Notes: generated from the sequence alone by a model not told the origin. A stretch of 64,000 nt of DNA from Paracoccus solventivorans (GCF_900142875.1 NZ_FRCK01000001.1:62001-126000); one strand, 5' to 3'; counted from the first letter of the stretch, positions 18,178 to 27,538 are shown. Translations and numbers: made by a program.

Positions 18178-18676
18178 CGGCAGCCACCTTGACCGAGATC
18201 ATCCGGTCCGGGTTCGCCGGCGGCTCGCCCCGGGCGATCTTGTCCACATGCTCCATCCCGGAAATCACCTGCCCGTAGACGGTGTATTGCCCGTTCAGGA
18301 AGTCATTGTCCTTGAAGTTGATGAAGAACTGGCTGTTGGCGCTGTTGGGGTTCTGCGACCGCGCCGCCCCCAGCGTGCCCCGCGCATGCGGGATGCGCGA
18401 GAACTCGGCCGGCAGGTCCGGCAGCTCCGAGCCGCCGGTGCCCGCGCGCCCGGGGTTCCAGCCCTGTTCCATGTTGGCGTGTTCCACGTCGCCGGTCTGA
18501 GCCATGAAACCGTCGATCACCCGGTGAAAGGCGACGTTGTCGTATTTGCCGGCCCGCGCCAGCTCTTTCATCCGCGCGACGTGCTGGGGGGCGACGTCGG
18601 CCAGAAGCTCGACCACCACCGGGCCGTCCTTCAGCTCGATGATGATCGTGTTCTCGGGGTCCTTGATCTCGGCCAT
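18170..18676 (-). CDS. Cytoplasmic peptidyl-prolyl cis-trans isomerase (cyclophilin)
   Basis: A 168-residue cyclophilin without a signal peptide, starting MAEIKDPENTIIIELKDGPV. It carries FHRVIDGFMAQTGD, then GTLGAARSQNPNSANSQFF, the canonical PpiB blocks. The ATG at 18676 matches the cytoplasmic family start; longer in-frame versions add unlikely sequence. Paired with the periplasmic paralogue just downstream, a common arrangement in Rhodobacteraceae. It is divergent from pgk. Confidence 0.93.
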   Translation of the reverse strand: MAEIKDPENTIIIELKDGPVVVELLADVAPQHVARMKELARAGKYDNVAFHRVIDGFMAQTGDVEHANMEQGWNPGRAGTGGSELPDLPAEFSRIPHARGTLGAARSQNPNSANSQFFINFKDNDFLNGQYTVYGQVISGMEHVDKIARGEPPANPDRMISVKVAADA

Positions 18677-18879
18677 CGGATCTTTCCTTTGGTTGGGTGC
18701 CCGTTGGTTGGGTGCGGGGCAAGGTCTAGGCCGCGCGCGGCCGCCGCGCAACGCCCCAGCCGCCACAGGGCCGCGCGGAATCATCAACTCGTCCTGACGC
18801 AGAGTTGACGCGCTGGACCGCTTGACGGACAACGCGGGTGACGAACGCGGGCCGACCCCGCATTGCAGGAGAAATGCCG

Positions 18880-20082
18880 ATGGCGCGCTTCAACACGCTG
18901 GACGACATGGAGCTGGACGGCAAGGTCGTGCTGACCCGGGTGGACGTGAACGTCCCGGTGGAAAACGGCCAGGTCACCGATGCGACGCGGATCGAAAAGA
19001 TCGTGCCGACCGTCAAGAAAATCCAGGAAAAGGGCGGTATTCCGGTGCTGCTGGCGCATTTCGACCGCCCCAAGGGCCAGCGCGTCGATTCGATGAGCCT
19101 GCGCCAGATCCTGCCCGCGCTTGAGGCCGCCCTGGGCCAGCCGGTGGGTTTCGCATCCGAGGCGGTGGGGGGCGATGCCAAGCGCGCGGTCGCGGCGCTC
19201 AAGCCCGGTGACGTGCTGTTGCTGGAAAACACCCGCTTCTATCCGGGCGAAGAAGCCAATGAGCAGGTTTTCGCCGCCTCGCTGGCCGCGCTTGGGCAGG
19301 TTTACGTCAACGACGCATTTTCCGCCGCCCACCGGGCGCACGCCTCGACCGAGGGGCTGGCGCGGCTGCTGCCCTCGGCCGCCGGTCTGCTGATGGAGGC
19401 CGAGCTGAACGCGCTGGACGCAGCGCTGGGGAACCCGGAACGGCCGGTGGTGGCGGTGGTGGGGGGCGCCAAGGTCTCGACCAAGCTCGACCTGCTGTCG
19501 AACCTGATCCGCAAGGTCGATCACCTGGTGATCGGCGGCGGCATGGCCAACACCTTCCTGGTGGCCCAAGGGATCGAGGTCGGCCGCAGCCTGGCCGAGC
19601 GCGACATGGCCGACACCGCCCGGCAGATCCTTTCCGACGCCAAGGGCGCGGGCTGCACCATCCACCTTCCGGTCGACGTGGTGGTGGCGCGCGAGTTCGC
19701 GGCGAACGCCCCGCATGAGGTGGTCGCCGCCGATGCCTGCCCGGTCGATGCGATGATCCTGGACGCCGGCCCGGCGACGGTGGCGAAGATCCGCGAGGTC
19801 TTCGGCCAGTGCCGCACGCTGATCTGGAACGGCCCGCTGGGCGCCTTCGAGATCGAACCCTTCGACGCCGCCACCAACGCCGCCGCCGCCGCCGCCGCCG
19901 AGCTGACGCGCGAGGGGCGGCTGGTCTCGGTCGCCGGGGGCGGCGACACGGTGGCGGCGCTGAACAAGGCGGGTGTCGCGGACGACTTCACCTTCATCTC
20001 GACCGCCGGCGGGGCGTTCCTCGAGTGGATGGAGGGCAAGGACCTGCCCGGCGTCGCCGCGCTGATCGCCTCGAAGCGTTAG
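18880..20082 (+). CDS. pgk: Phosphoglycerate kinase
   Basis: A 400-residue glycolytic and gluconeogenic enzyme, transferring phosphate between 1,3-bisphosphoglycerate and ADP. It shows [11 protein letters not shown] at the N-terminal substrate site, the alphaproteobacterial form [10 protein letters not shown] near 60, [14 protein letters not shown] near 145, [14 protein letters not shown] near 195 for nucleotide binding, and [11 protein letters not shown] near 365. AGGAG lies 8 nt before ATG 18880; an in-frame ATG 6 bp upstream is too close to that site. It is followed by a 440 bp gap with a probable structured RNA, then the aldolase gene. Confidence 0.97.
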   Translation: MARFNTLDDMELDGKVVLTRVDVNVPVENGQVTDATRIEKIVPTVKKIQEKGGIPVLLAHFDRPKGQRVDSMSLRQILPALEAALGQPVGFASEAVGGDAKRAVAALKPGDVLLLENTRFYPGEEANEQVFAASLAALGQVYVNDAFSAAHRAHASTEGLARLLPSAAGLLMEAELNALDAALGNPERPVVAVVGGAKVSTKLDLLSNLIRKVDHLVIGGGMANTFLVAQGIEVGRSLAERDMADTARQILSDAKGAGCTIHLPVDVVVAREFAANAPHEVVAADACPVDAMILDAGPATVAKIREVFGQCRTLIWNGPLGAFEIEPFDAATNAAAAAAAELTREGRLVSVAGGGDTVAALNKAGVADDFTFISTAGGAFLEWMEGKDLPGVAALIASKR

Positions 20083-20175
20083 GCGGGGCGGGGGCGGCAG
20101 ATTTGCGCCGTCGCTTGCCCATCGGCCCCCAAGCCTACACCGGAAGCCGATGGGGCGATGCCGTCCGCTAAGCGT

Positions 20176-20294
20176 AAAGAACAGGTTGGACCAAGGGGCA
20201 GCGATGCGGTGGATTGCACTACCCCTTGCCGGTGGCACGGGCTCCCAACGGCCTGTGCAGGGGTGCTGATATTGCAATGCCCATGGCGTTCTTA
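20176..20294 (+). ncRNA. Candidate structured RNA, rod-like and 6S-like
   Basis: The stretch downstream of pgk folds by eye into one long interrupted hairpin of about 119 nt. AAGAAC (20177-20182) pairs with GTTCTT (20288-20293), GGGCA (20196-20200) with TGCCC (20278-20282), ACCCCT (20221-20226) with AGGGGT (20259-20264), and the tip GCACGGGC with GGCCTGTGC. Between them lie asymmetric loops. A rod with a central bubble is the 6S RNA plan, and the pgk neighbourhood is compatible with one, but no conserved 6S sequence was confirmed. The ends may be longer than given. Confidence 0.4.
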
Positions 20295-20487
20295 AAGACA
20301 TGGGCCGGCGTTCACGGTAGTGCCTGACCGACCGGTGCGAAACGCGTGCGGCGCGTGGCTGAAGGTCAGCTTTATTTCACCCGACGCTCTTGGCCTGCCC
20401 GCCCTCATCTCTTGAATACAGCACAACCCCCGCCGCAACGACGGGGGCTCAGTGTTGCGTCCCGAGGCCGCGCCGCCGGAACGCAAT

Positions 20488-20511
20488 GGCCCCCGCCGCG
20501 AAGCGGGGGCC
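20488..20511. terminator. Strong GC hairpin, likely bidirectional terminator
   Basis: GGCCCCCGC and GCGGGGGCC form a perfect 9 bp stem with a six-base loop. A weaker relative, CCCCCG/CGGGGG, stands at 20427-20447. They separate the pgk side from the convergent small membrane protein gene. Confidence 0.6.
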
Positions 20512-20513
20512 TG

Positions 20514-20612
20514 CCCCTTACTCCGCGGGCGCGGGCGTGATCGCGCCTGCGTGACCGGCGCCCGCCGCTGCGCCTTGTCCCCTTACTCCGCGGGCGCGGG
20601 CGTGACCGCGCC
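20514..20612 (-). repeat. Duplicated 3' end of the small membrane protein gene
   Basis: A 33-34 bp sequence containing the last nine codons and stop of the gene ending at 20583 occurs twice, at 20514-20547 and 20579-20612, 65 bp apart with one mismatch. The outer copy encodes GAITPAPAE-stop, the inner GAVTPAPAE-stop. The outer copy is not part of a gene. Confidence 0.8.
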
Positions 20613-20873
20613 GCCGGGGGCGGCGGGGGCGGTGTCCTCGGCGGGCTGGCCGCCGGGCGGGGTCACGGTGGGGTTGGGCACGGCGGTGTCGGGGACCGGC
20701 TCGGCGGTGCCGCCAGGGGCCACCACCTCGCCCGTCAGCGGATCCTCGCCGCCGCCCAGGGGCAGCAGCACCACCGCCAGCAGCACCGCCACCGCCACGG
20801 CGATGATGATGCCCCAGATCGCGGGGCGGTGCTTGCGCACGGAACGGGTCGGGTCGTTTTCGTTGTAGGACAT
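20583..20873 (-). CDS. Small single-pass membrane protein, Pro/Ala-rich tail
   Basis: A 96-residue protein. A short charged N-terminus (MSYNENDPTRSVRKHRPAIW) leads into one hydrophobic helix (about 20-41), then a Gly/Pro/Ala/Val-rich tail of some 55 residues that should face the periplasm. No family is recognised. Similar short proteins with SVRKHRPAI-like starts are common in Rhodobacteraceae. It diverges from the aldolase gene, and its last codons are duplicated nearby. The ATG at 20873 is preceded by AAGGACC. Confidence 0.72.
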   Translation of the reverse strand: MSYNENDPTRSVRKHRPAIWGIIIAVAVAVLLAVVLLPLGGGEDPLTGEVVAPGGTAEPVPDTAVPNPTVTPPGGQPAEDTAPAAPGGAVTPAPAE

Positions 20874-20966
20874 GGCTGCCGGTCCTTTGTTGCAGTGGTT
20901 GCGATCAAACGCCCCGCCCCCGCCGGGCGTTCCACCGCCCCCGGCGCCCGGCCCGCACCGGTGGCG

Positions 20967-20975
20967 TTAGCGCAA
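20967..20975 (+). promoter_or_regulatory. TTAGCGCAA site upstream of the aldolase gene
   Basis: Third occurrence of the 9-mer also found before sdhC and mdh, 77 bp upstream of the aldolase start and 94 bp upstream of the divergent membrane protein gene. Confidence 0.4.
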
Positions 20976-21043
20976 CCGGCCTTTCGCTTTGGCGCCCGTC
21001 TGCTATGGACACGGCCAATCCATGAACCAGCGGAGCCAGTCCG

Positions 21044-21973
21044 ATGCAGATGACCGATACCGTCAAGAAGATCCTCGCCAACTACGAGGGCGAGAACCCC
21101 GGCGTAAAGGGCAACCTGGCCCGGATGCTGATGACCGGCAAGCTGGCCGGCACCGGCAAGATGATCATCCTGCCCGTCGACCAGGGGTTCGAGCACGGCC
21201 CCGCCCGCAGCTTTGCCAAGAACCCGGCGGGCTATGACCCGCATTACCACTATCAGCTGGCCATCGACGCCGGGCTGAACGCCTATGCCGCGCCGCTGGG
21301 GATGCTGGAAGCCGGCGCCGACACGTTTGCCGGGCAGATCCCGACCATCCTGAAATGCAACAGCGCCAACAGCCTGATGTCGGACACCGCCGGCAAGAAC
21401 CAGGCGGTGACCGCGACCGTGCAGGACGCGCTGCGGCTGGGCTGCGCGGCCATCGGCTTTACCATCTATCCCGGCTCGGACATGGCGCTGGACATGTTCG
21501 AGGAAATCTCGGCGCTGCGGGCCGAAGCGGCCTCGGTCGGGATTCCGACGGTGATCTGGTCCTATCCGCGCGGTGAGGGGATTTCCAAGGACGGCGAGAC
21601 CGCGATCGACATCGCCGCCTATGCCGCGCAGATGGCCGCGCTGCTGGGCGCCCATGTCATCAAGATCAAGCTGTCCACCGACCACCTGGAAAACAAGGAC
21701 GCGAAAAAGGTCTATGAGGAACAGGGGATCGACATCTCGACCCAGGCCGCGCGGGTGAAGCACTGCATGGACGCGGCCTTTGCCGGGCGGCGGCTGGTGG
21801 TGTTCTCGGGCGGGGCCGCCAAGGGCGCAGATGCGGTCTATGATGACGCGCGCGCCATCCGCGACGGCGGCGGCAACGGCTCGATCATCGGGCGCAACAG
21901 CTTCCAGCGCTCGCGCGAGGATGCGCTGGACATGCTGGGCAAGCTGGTCGACATCTATCTCGGCCGTGCCTGA
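21044..21973 (+). CDS. fda: Fructose-bisphosphate aldolase, class I (DhnA type)
   Basis: A 309-residue Schiff-base aldolase cleaving fructose 1,6-bisphosphate. It is the class I bacterial/archaeal DhnA type, not the zinc class II enzyme: ILPVDQGFEHGPARSF near 42-57, GFTIYPGSDM near 138, PTVIWSYPRGEG near 168-179, and HVIKIKLSTDHL near 204-215 with the lysine (207 or 209) expected to bind substrate. The C-terminal VVFSGGAAKG and GNGSIIGRNSFQR are the phosphate-binding loops. It lies near pgk, so this is a glycolysis/gluconeogenesis locus. A near-by alternative start at 21050 is possible. A strong terminator follows. Confidence 0.94.
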   Translation: MQMTDTVKKILANYEGENPGVKGNLARMLMTGKLAGTGKMIILPVDQGFEHGPARSFAKNPAGYDPHYHYQLAIDAGLNAYAAPLGMLEAGADTFAGQIPTILKCNSANSLMSDTAGKNQAVTATVQDALRLGCAAIGFTIYPGSDMALDMFEEISALRAEAASVGIPTVIWSYPRGEGISKDGETAIDIAAYAAQMAALLGAHVIKIKLSTDHLENKDAKKVYEEQGIDISTQAARVKHCMDAAFAGRRLVVFSGGAAKGADAVYDDARAIRDGGGNGSIIGRNSFQRSREDALDMLGKLVDIYLGRA

Positions 21974-21994
21974 TCGCGATTTCATCGGACCGGA

Positions 21995-22027
21995 CGGGCG
22001 GCGGGGCTTTCGCCGCCCGTTTTCATT
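21995..22027 (+). terminator. Terminator of the aldolase gene
   Basis: CGGGCGGCG and CGCCGCCCG arms, 7-base loop, then TTTTCATTT. It ends only about 5 bp before the next start codon. Confidence 0.88.
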
Positions 22028-22031
22028 TGCC

Positions 22032-22715
22032 ATGCTGCGCGCGATGATTCCGATCCTGTCCCTGCATGTCGGCCCCGCGGCCGAACTCGCGCCCGGCGTT
22101 CTCAGCGCCATCGGCAAGCACCCGGTCGACCGCAAGCTGCGGCTGGGCCCCGAAGGTTTCACCGGCGACGAACAGGCCGACCGCCGCCACCACGGCGGCC
22201 CCGAAAAGGCCGTCCACCATTACGACGCCGGCCATTACCCGGTCTGGCGCGCCGAGCTGGGCGACCTGCCCGCGCTGCAAGCCGGCGGCTTTGGCGAGAA
22301 CCTGTCCACCCAAGGCCTGTCCGAGGGCGACGTGGCGGTCGGCGACGTGTTCCGGCTGGGCTCGGCGCTGATCGAGGTCAGCCAGGCCCGCCAGCCCTGC
22401 TGGAAGCTGAACCTGCGCTTCGGCCGCAAGGACATGGCCCGGCTGGTGCAGCAGACCGGCCGCAGCGGCTGGTATTACCGGGTTCTGGAGCCCGGCGAGG
22501 TCGCCCCCGGCGACGCGCTGGCGCTGGTGGACCGGCGCGCACCCGACTGGACGCTGACCCGGCTGCACCGCCTGTTGTATATCGACCGGCTGGACCGCGC
22601 GGCGCTGGCCGAAATGGCGGCGCTGCCGCCGCTGGCGCCGGGCTGGCGGCAACTGGCCGCACGGCGGCTGGACAGCAACCGCGTCGAGGACTGGCAGCGC
22701 CGGCTGAACGGGTGA
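22032..22715 (+). CDS. MOSC domain protein (YiiM-like)
   Basis: A protein of 227 residues (223 if the second ATG at 22044 is used). GFTGDEQADRRHHGGPEKAVHHY near 40-65 (two adjoining motifs) and the cysteine-containing ISQ-type segment VSQARQPCWKLNLRFG near 115-130 are the MOSC signatures that bind molybdenum cofactor sulfur. YiiM relatives reduce N-hydroxylated compounds such as 6-N-hydroxylaminopurine. The start is unusual: the upstream terminator T-run is only a few bases away and no ribosome site is visible. Confidence 0.85.
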   Translation: MLRAMIPILSLHVGPAAELAPGVLSAIGKHPVDRKLRLGPEGFTGDEQADRRHHGGPEKAVHHYDAGHYPVWRAELGDLPALQAGGFGENLSTQGLSEGDVAVGDVFRLGSALIEVSQARQPCWKLNLRFGRKDMARLVQQTGRSGWYYRVLEPGEVAPGDALALVDRRAPDWTLTRLHRLLYIDRLDRAALAEMAALPPLAPGWRQLAARRLDSNRVEDWQRRLNG

Positions 22716-22717
22716 AG

Positions 22718-22875
22718 ACGGGGGCTCTGCCCCCCGCGCTGCGGCCACTGCCGTGGCCTTGTTCGCTGAAAACAGTCCACTCTGGCGGGAAAGCAGCCTC
22801 GTGGCTGTTTTCTGATCCGCCTCCTGTTCCGGGCGCTCACAAGCTGCGGGATATTTCTGCAAGGAAGAAGCACCC
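22718..22875 (+). repeat. Intergenic repeat element, copy 1
   Basis: Copy of a family also found near 37.9, 42.9, 53.3 and 59.8 kb. From left it has a GC hairpin (GGGGGCTCTGCCCCCC), GCGGCCACTGCCGTGGCC, GCTGAAAACAGTCCACT, an imperfect hairpin built on AGCAGCCTCGTGGCTGTT, GATCCGCCTCCTGTTCC, GGGCGCTC and a GGATATTTC motif. It fills the gap between the MOSC gene and ftsY. Confidence 0.8.
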
Positions 22876-22948
22876 GGCCGGGGTTTCCCTTTGCGCGCCG
22901 GATGGCTAGCTATCCGGCAATCCCACATCCGGGTGAAAGGGCGGGGCC

Positions 22949-23965
22949 ATGTCGTTTTTCTCGAAGCTGCGCGAGCGTCTGACCAAATCCTCGTCGAAGA
23001 TCGGCGCCGGGCTGGATGATATCGTCGCCGAAGCCGCGGCGGCAGAACCGTCGGCCCCCTCTGCCCCCGCGCCCGAACCCGAGCGGCAGGGGCTGATGGG
23101 CCGGCTGCTGGGGCGCGAAACGACGCCGGCCGAGCCGCGGCGCGAGCTGGACGACGCCATGCTCGAGGAACTCGAAGACATGCTGATCGCCGCCGACATG
23201 GGGACCGAGACCGCGCTGCGCGTCACCGCCAATATCGCCGAGGGCCGCATGGGCCGCCGCATCGGCGCGACCGAGCTGAAACAGGCGCTGGCGGATGAGA
23301 TCACCCGCATCATGGCCCCCGTCGCCCGGCCGCTGCCGCTGTATCCCAAGAAACCGCAGGTGGTGCTGGTGGTCGGCGTCAACGGCTCGGGCAAGACCAC
23401 CACCATCGGAAAGCTGGCCAGCCAGCTGCGCGCGGCGGGCAAGACCGTGGTGATCGCGGCCTGCGACACCTTCCGCGCCGCCGCGGTCGAGCAGCTGCAG
23501 GTCTGGGGCAGCCGCGCCGGCGTGCCGGTGCTGGTGGCGCCGCAGGGCTCTGACCCGGCGAGCCTCGCCTATGACGCGATGGTGCGGGCCGAGGCCGAGA
23601 GCGCCGACCTGCTGCTGATCGACACCGCCGGCCGCCTGCAGAACCGCGCCGACCTGATGGAGGAGCTGGCCAAGATCGTCCGCGTCATCCGCAAGAAGGA
23701 CGAGACCGCCCCCCACAACACCCTGCTGGTGCTGGACGCCACCACCGGCCAGAACGCGCTGAGCCAGGTCGAGGCGTTCCGCCGCATGGCCGATGTATCG
23801 GGGCTGGTGATGACCAAGCTGGACGGCACCGCCCGCGGCGGCGTGCTGGTGGCGCTGGCCGACAGCTATGGCCTGCCGATCCACGCCATCGGGGTGGGCG
23901 AGCAGATCGACGACCTGGACGCCTTTGCCCCCGACGAGTTCGCCCGGGCGCTGGTCGGGCTTTAG
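22949..23965 (+). CDS. ftsY: Signal recognition particle receptor FtsY
   Basis: A 338-residue SRP receptor GTPase that docks SRP-ribosome complexes at the inner membrane. After a short acidic/Ala-Pro N-terminal region (about 25-60) comes the four-helix N domain, then the G domain with [17 protein letters not shown] near 129-145, [11 protein letters not shown] near 175, [12 protein letters not shown] near 213 and [12 protein letters not shown] near 278. The acidic A domain is short, as in other alphaproteobacteria. AAAGGGCGG precedes the start. It converges with slyX, 4 bp apart. Confidence 0.97.
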   Translation: MSFFSKLRERLTKSSSKIGAGLDDIVAEAAAAEPSAPSAPAPEPERQGLMGRLLGRETTPAEPRRELDDAMLEELEDMLIAADMGTETALRVTANIAEGRMGRRIGATELKQALADEITRIMAPVARPLPLYPKKPQVVLVVGVNGSGKTTTIGKLASQLRAAGKTVVIAACDTFRAAAVEQLQVWGSRAGVPVLVAPQGSDPASLAYDAMVRAEAESADLLLIDTAGRLQNRADLMEELAKIVRVIRKKDETAPHNTLLVLDATTGQNALSQVEAFRRMADVSGLVMTKLDGTARGGVLVALADSYGLPIHAIGVGEQIDDLDAFAPDEFARALVGL

Positions 23966-23969
23966 CGCC

Positions 23970-24170
23970 CTACCAATGCGGGGGGCGCTGGTCGGCCAGC
24001 GGGACCTGCCCCTCGGCCAGCTCGCGCTCGGCCTCGCGCTCCATCAGCAGCCCGACCCGGCGCGACATGGCGCGCAGGGTGGCGTCCTGCCGCGCCACCA
24101 CGTCCGACAGATCCTCGACCATGCGCTGAAGATGCGCGATCCGCTCTTCCAGCGCCTGCAACTTGTCCAT
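23970..24170 (-). CDS. slyX: SlyX family protein
   Basis: A 66-residue coiled-coil protein, [21 protein letters not shown] and so on, ending DQRPPHW, the conserved C-terminal motif of SlyX. Function is not established in the family. The start at 24170 gives the family length; a longer in-frame version carries an unrelated N-terminus that would overlap the hisS leader. It is divergent from hisS with only some 45 bp between starts. Confidence 0.88.
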   Translation of the reverse strand: MDKLQALEERIAHLQRMVEDLSDVVARQDATLRAMSRRVGLLMEREAERELAEGQVPLADQRPPHW

Positions 24171-24216
24171 GCCGCCCCCTTCCGCTAATCGGTCCCCGCA
24201 CAGCAGGAATATGCCC

Positions 24217-25791
24217 ATGGCCAAGGACCCCAAACCGCGCCGCCCGCGCGCCGAAACGCCCAAGGGCTTTCGCGACTACTTCGGGCCGGACGTCACCGAA
24301 CGCAAGGAGATGCTGGACCGGATCGCCGCGGTCTATCATCTGCACGGCTTCGACGCGCTGGAAACCAGCGGCATCGAGACGGTCGAGGCGCTGGGGAAGT
24401 TCCTGCCCGACGTGGACCGTCCCAACGCCGGCGTGTTCGCCTGGCAAGAGGAAGCGGTGCCCGGGGGCGGTTCCGGCGACTGGCTGGCGCTGCGCTATGA
24501 CCTCACCGCGCCCTTAGCCCGCGTCGCGGCGCAGTATCGCAACGACCTGCCGGCGCCCTATCGGCGCTATGCGATGGGCCCGGTCTGGCGCAACGAAAAG
24601 CCGGGGCCGGGGCGCTACCGGCAGTTCTATCAATGCGATGCCGATACGGTCGGCGCGGCCAGCGTCGCGGCGGATGCGGAAATCATCGCCATGCTGGCCG
24701 ACGCGCTGGAAGCCGCGGGGATCGCACGCGGCGATTACCTTGTGCGGGTGAACAACCGCAAGGTGCTCGATGGTATACTTGAACAGATGGGAAATAGCCC
24801 GTGGTTCGATTACAGTCCGCATGGCCCACAAGTAGGAGGAACGATACACAGTTCCATGAAGGAGCATGATAATGCTCTTTTCTCGCGCGAGGATGTTCTC
24901 CGAACGGTCGATAAGTTCGATAAGATCGGAGAGGCAGGGGTACGCGAACTGCTGACCACCGGGCGCAAAGATGCATCCGGGGCAATCATTCCCGGACTAG
25001 GTCTTAAGGACCGCCAAGTTGATCCTCTGATCACGTTTCTGCGTTCACGTGGTTCGACAAACACCGAAACGCTAAACAATCTTCGTGCCGCCGTAGGCAG
25101 TTCGTCTATCGGCATAGAAGGCGTGGACGAGTTGGCCCAGATCGCCGCGCTGCTGGACGCGGGCGGCATGGGCGCGGACCGCGTGGTCATCGACCCCTCG
25201 GTGGTGCGCGGCCTCGGCTATTACACCGGCCCGGTGTTCGAGGCCGAGCTGACCTTTGAAATCCTCGACGACAAGGGCCGCAAGCGGCAGTTCGGCTCGG
25301 TCGCCGGTGGCGGGCGCTATGACGATCTGGTGGAACGCTTCACCGGGCAGAAGGTGCCGGCAACCGGGGTCTCCATCGGCGTCGACCGGCTGCTGGCGGC
25401 GCTGCGCGAAAAGGGACTGGCCGGGGCGCAGGCGCAGGGCCCGGTGGTGGTCACCGTCATGGACCGCGAGCGGATGGGCGATTACCACGCCATGGCCGCG
25501 GAACTGCGCGCCGCCGGCATCCGGGCCGAGGTCTATCTGGGCAACCCCAAGAACTTCGGCAACCAGCTGAAATACGCCGACAAGCGGGCGGCGCCGGTCG
25601 CGATCATCCAGGGCACGGACGAGGCCGCGCGCGGCGTGGTGCAGGTCAAGGACCTGATCCTGGGCGCGAAGATCGCCGCGCAAGCCTCGGTCGAGGAATG
25701 GAAATCCCAGCCCGCGCAGGTCGAGGTCCCCCGCGCCGATCTGGTCGCCACCGTCCGCGAGATGCTGGCGCGCGAGACGGGGGCGCAATGA
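24217..25791 (+). CDS. hisS: Histidyl-tRNA synthetase with a low-GC internal block
   Basis: A 524-residue class II synthetase. PKGFRDYF starts the catalytic core, motif 2 is [20 protein letters not shown] near 125, the HisA-type segment is [20 protein letters not shown] near 328, and motif 3 is [13 protein letters not shown] near 385. Residues about 185-305 (24768-25135) are encoded by DNA of roughly 54% GC with ATA, CTA, AGT and GGA codons rare in the flanks; this is the insertion/helical domain between motif 2 and HisA. The protein stays in frame and the region still looks HisRS-like ([17 protein letters not shown]). AGGA lies 8 nt before ATG 24217. It overlaps hisZ (ATGA). Confidence 0.95.
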   Translation: MAKDPKPRRPRAETPKGFRDYFGPDVTERKEMLDRIAAVYHLHGFDALETSGIETVEALGKFLPDVDRPNAGVFAWQEEAVPGGGSGDWLALRYDLTAPLARVAAQYRNDLPAPYRRYAMGPVWRNEKPGPGRYRQFYQCDADTVGAASVAADAEIIAMLADALEAAGIARGDYLVRVNNRKVLDGILEQMGNSPWFDYSPHGPQVGGTIHSSMKEHDNALFSREDVLRTVDKFDKIGEAGVRELLTTGRKDASGAIIPGLGLKDRQVDPLITFLRSRGSTNTETLNNLRAAVGSSSIGIEGVDELAQIAALLDAGGMGADRVVIDPSVVRGLGYYTGPVFEAELTFEILDDKGRKRQFGSVAGGGRYDDLVERFTGQKVPATGVSIGVDRLLAALREKGLAGAQAQGPVVVTVMDRERMGDYHAMAAELRAAGIRAEVYLGNPKNFGNQLKYADKRAAPVAIIQGTDEAARGVVQVKDLILGAKIAAQASVEEWKSQPAQVEVPRADLVATVREMLARETGAQ

Positions 25792-26855
25792 TCCCGCGCA
25801 CCGCCAAGGCCGCGGCCGGCCGGCGCATCCTCGAGGCGTTCCGCGCCGCCGGGGCGGTCGAGGTCGCGCCCGACATCCTGCTGCCCGCCGACACGCTGCT
25901 GGACTTGTATGGCGAGGATATCCGCGCCCGCGCCTATCTGACCACTGACCCGATCCGGGGCGAGGTGGTGCTGCGCCCCGATTTCACCGTGCCGGTGGTG
26001 CGGATGCACATGGCGGGCGGCGCCGAGCCCGCGCGCTACTGCTATCTGGGCGAGGTGTTCCGCAAGCAGGACCACGGCGACACCCGCCCCGACCACCCCC
26101 GCGACAACGAATATCTGCAGGCCGGATTCGAGCTGTTTTCCCGCGACCCCGACGCCGATGCCGAGGTGTTCGCGCTGTTCCACGCCACCCTCGCCCCCTG
26201 CCGGCTGGCCGCCACCATGGGCGACATGCAGCTGCTGCTGGACGCAGTGGCCGGGCTGCCGCTGTCCGAGCCGCGCCGCGCGATGCTGGCGCATCACATC
26301 TGGCGGCCGCGGCGGTTCGAGCGGCTGCTGGAACGGTTTTCCGCGCCCGAGACCCCGCGCCGCTTTGCGATCAACGGCGCCCCCTGGACCGGGCTGCGGA
26401 CCGAGGCCGAGATGCTGTCCCGCATCGCCCGGCTGGAAGCCGCGGCCGAAGGCCCGCCCCTGCCCCCGGAATGGCGGGTGCGGCTGCACCGGCTGTTCTC
26501 CGTCGCCGGCCCGGCCCCCGCTGCGCTGGACGAATTGCGGGTGCTGGCCGACCACCTGCCCGCCATCGCCCCCGCGGTCGAGCGGCTGGCCGCGCGGCTG
26601 GCTGCGCTATCGGCGCGCGGCATCGACCCGGCGCAGGTGCGTTTCGACGCCAGCCACGGGCGGCAGACCATGGAATATTACGACGGCATGACCTTCAGCT
26701 TTACCGCCGAGGGGCGTGTGGGCTGGCCGCCGGTCGCCTCGGGCGGGCGCTATGACGCGCTGACCCGGGTGCTGGGCGCGGGCGCGGCGATTCCGGCCGT
26801 CGGCGGCATCATCCGCCCCGGGCTGGTCGCGGAACTGGAGGGCGCGGAATGCTGA
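25788..26855 (+). CDS. hisZ: ATP phosphoribosyltransferase regulatory subunit
   Basis: A 355-residue HisRS-like protein that lacks aminoacylation activity and is needed by the short form of HisG for the first step of histidine synthesis. It shows [30 protein letters not shown] near 64, [20 protein letters not shown] near 84-104, and a C-terminal [13 protein letters not shown]. It is between hisS and hisG with overlaps at both ends, so all three are co-translated; coupling with a synthetase gene that shares its ancestry is a typical Rhodobacteraceae arrangement. Confidence 0.93.
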   Translation: MIPRTAKAAAGRRILEAFRAAGAVEVAPDILLPADTLLDLYGEDIRARAYLTTDPIRGEVVLRPDFTVPVVRMHMAGGAEPARYCYLGEVFRKQDHGDTRPDHPRDNEYLQAGFELFSRDPDADAEVFALFHATLAPCRLAATMGDMQLLLDAVAGLPLSEPRRAMLAHHIWRPRRFERLLERFSAPETPRRFAINGAPWTGLRTEAEMLSRIARLEAAAEGPPLPPEWRVRLHRLFSVAGPAPAALDELRVLADHLPAIAPAVERLAARLAALSARGIDPAQVRFDASHGRQTMEYYDGMTFSFTAEGRVGWPPVASGGRYDALTRVLGAGAAIPAVGGIIRPGLVAELEGAEC

Positions 26856-27538
26856 AGCTGGGCCTGCCCTCCAAGGGCCGCCTGATGGAGCAGAGCTTCG
26901 AGTGGTTCTGCGCCCGCGGCATCCGGCTGTCGCGCGCGGGATCGGACCGCGAATACGCCGCCCGCGCCGAGGGGATCGACGGGCTGTCGCTGGTGCTGCT
27001 GTCGGCGGGCGAGATCCCGCGCGAACTCGCCGCCGGCCGCATCCAGCTGGGGGTGACCGGCACCGATCTGGTGCGCGAGAAACTGGCGGGCTGGCGCTCG
27101 GACGTGGTGGAACTGGCGCCGATGGGCTTTGGCCATGCCGATCTGGTACTGGCGGTGCCGTCCTGCTGGCGCGACTGCGAGGGGCTGGACGATTTCGCCG
27201 CCATCGCCCGCGATTTCCGCGCCGCCCACGGGTTCCGGCTGCGGATCGCCACCAAATATCACCGGCTGGTGCGCGCCTTCCTGTCCGAACACGAGGTCGC
27301 CGATTACCAGCTGGTCGACAGCCAGGGCGCGACCGAGGGCACGGTGGCCAACCTGACCGCCGAGGCGATCGCCGACATCACCAGCTCGGGCGAGACGCTG
27401 CGCGCCAACCACCTGAAGATCCTGCCCGATGCGCTGATCCATGCCAGCCAGGCGACGCTGCTGGCCAACCGCAGCGCCGCCGCCACCGCGCCGATGCAGG
27501 CGCTGCTGGCGCATCTGGGGCTGGCGCAGCCGCACTGA
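26849..27538 (+). CDS. hisG: ATP phosphoribosyltransferase, short form
   Basis: A 229-residue catalytic subunit joining ATP and PRPP. It begins [19 protein letters not shown], has GVTGTDLVREKL near 68 and DSQGATEGTVANLTAEAIADITSSGETL around 155-183, where PRPP binds. The C-terminal histidine-binding regulatory domain of the long form is absent, which fits dependence on HisZ. It overlaps hisZ by 7 bp. A GC hairpin and an AAATATCC-type motif follow the gene. Confidence 0.96.
   Translation: MLKLGLPSKGRLMEQSFEWFCARGIRLSRAGSDREYAARAEGIDGLSLVLLSAGEIPRELAAGRIQLGVTGTDLVREKLAGWRSDVVELAPMGFGHADLVLAVPSCWRDCEGLDDFAAIARDFRAAHGFRLRIATKYHRLVRAFLSEHEVADYQLVDSQGATEGTVANLTAEAIADITSSGETLRANHLKILPDALIHASQATLLANRSAAATAPMQALLAHLGLAQPH

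Noticed and set aside
23945..23995. GGCGCTGGTCGG repeated at the ftsY end and in slyX
   Set aside because: The second copy encodes the conserved SlyX C-terminus (DQRPPHW), so chance similarity is more likely than a gene-end duplication.
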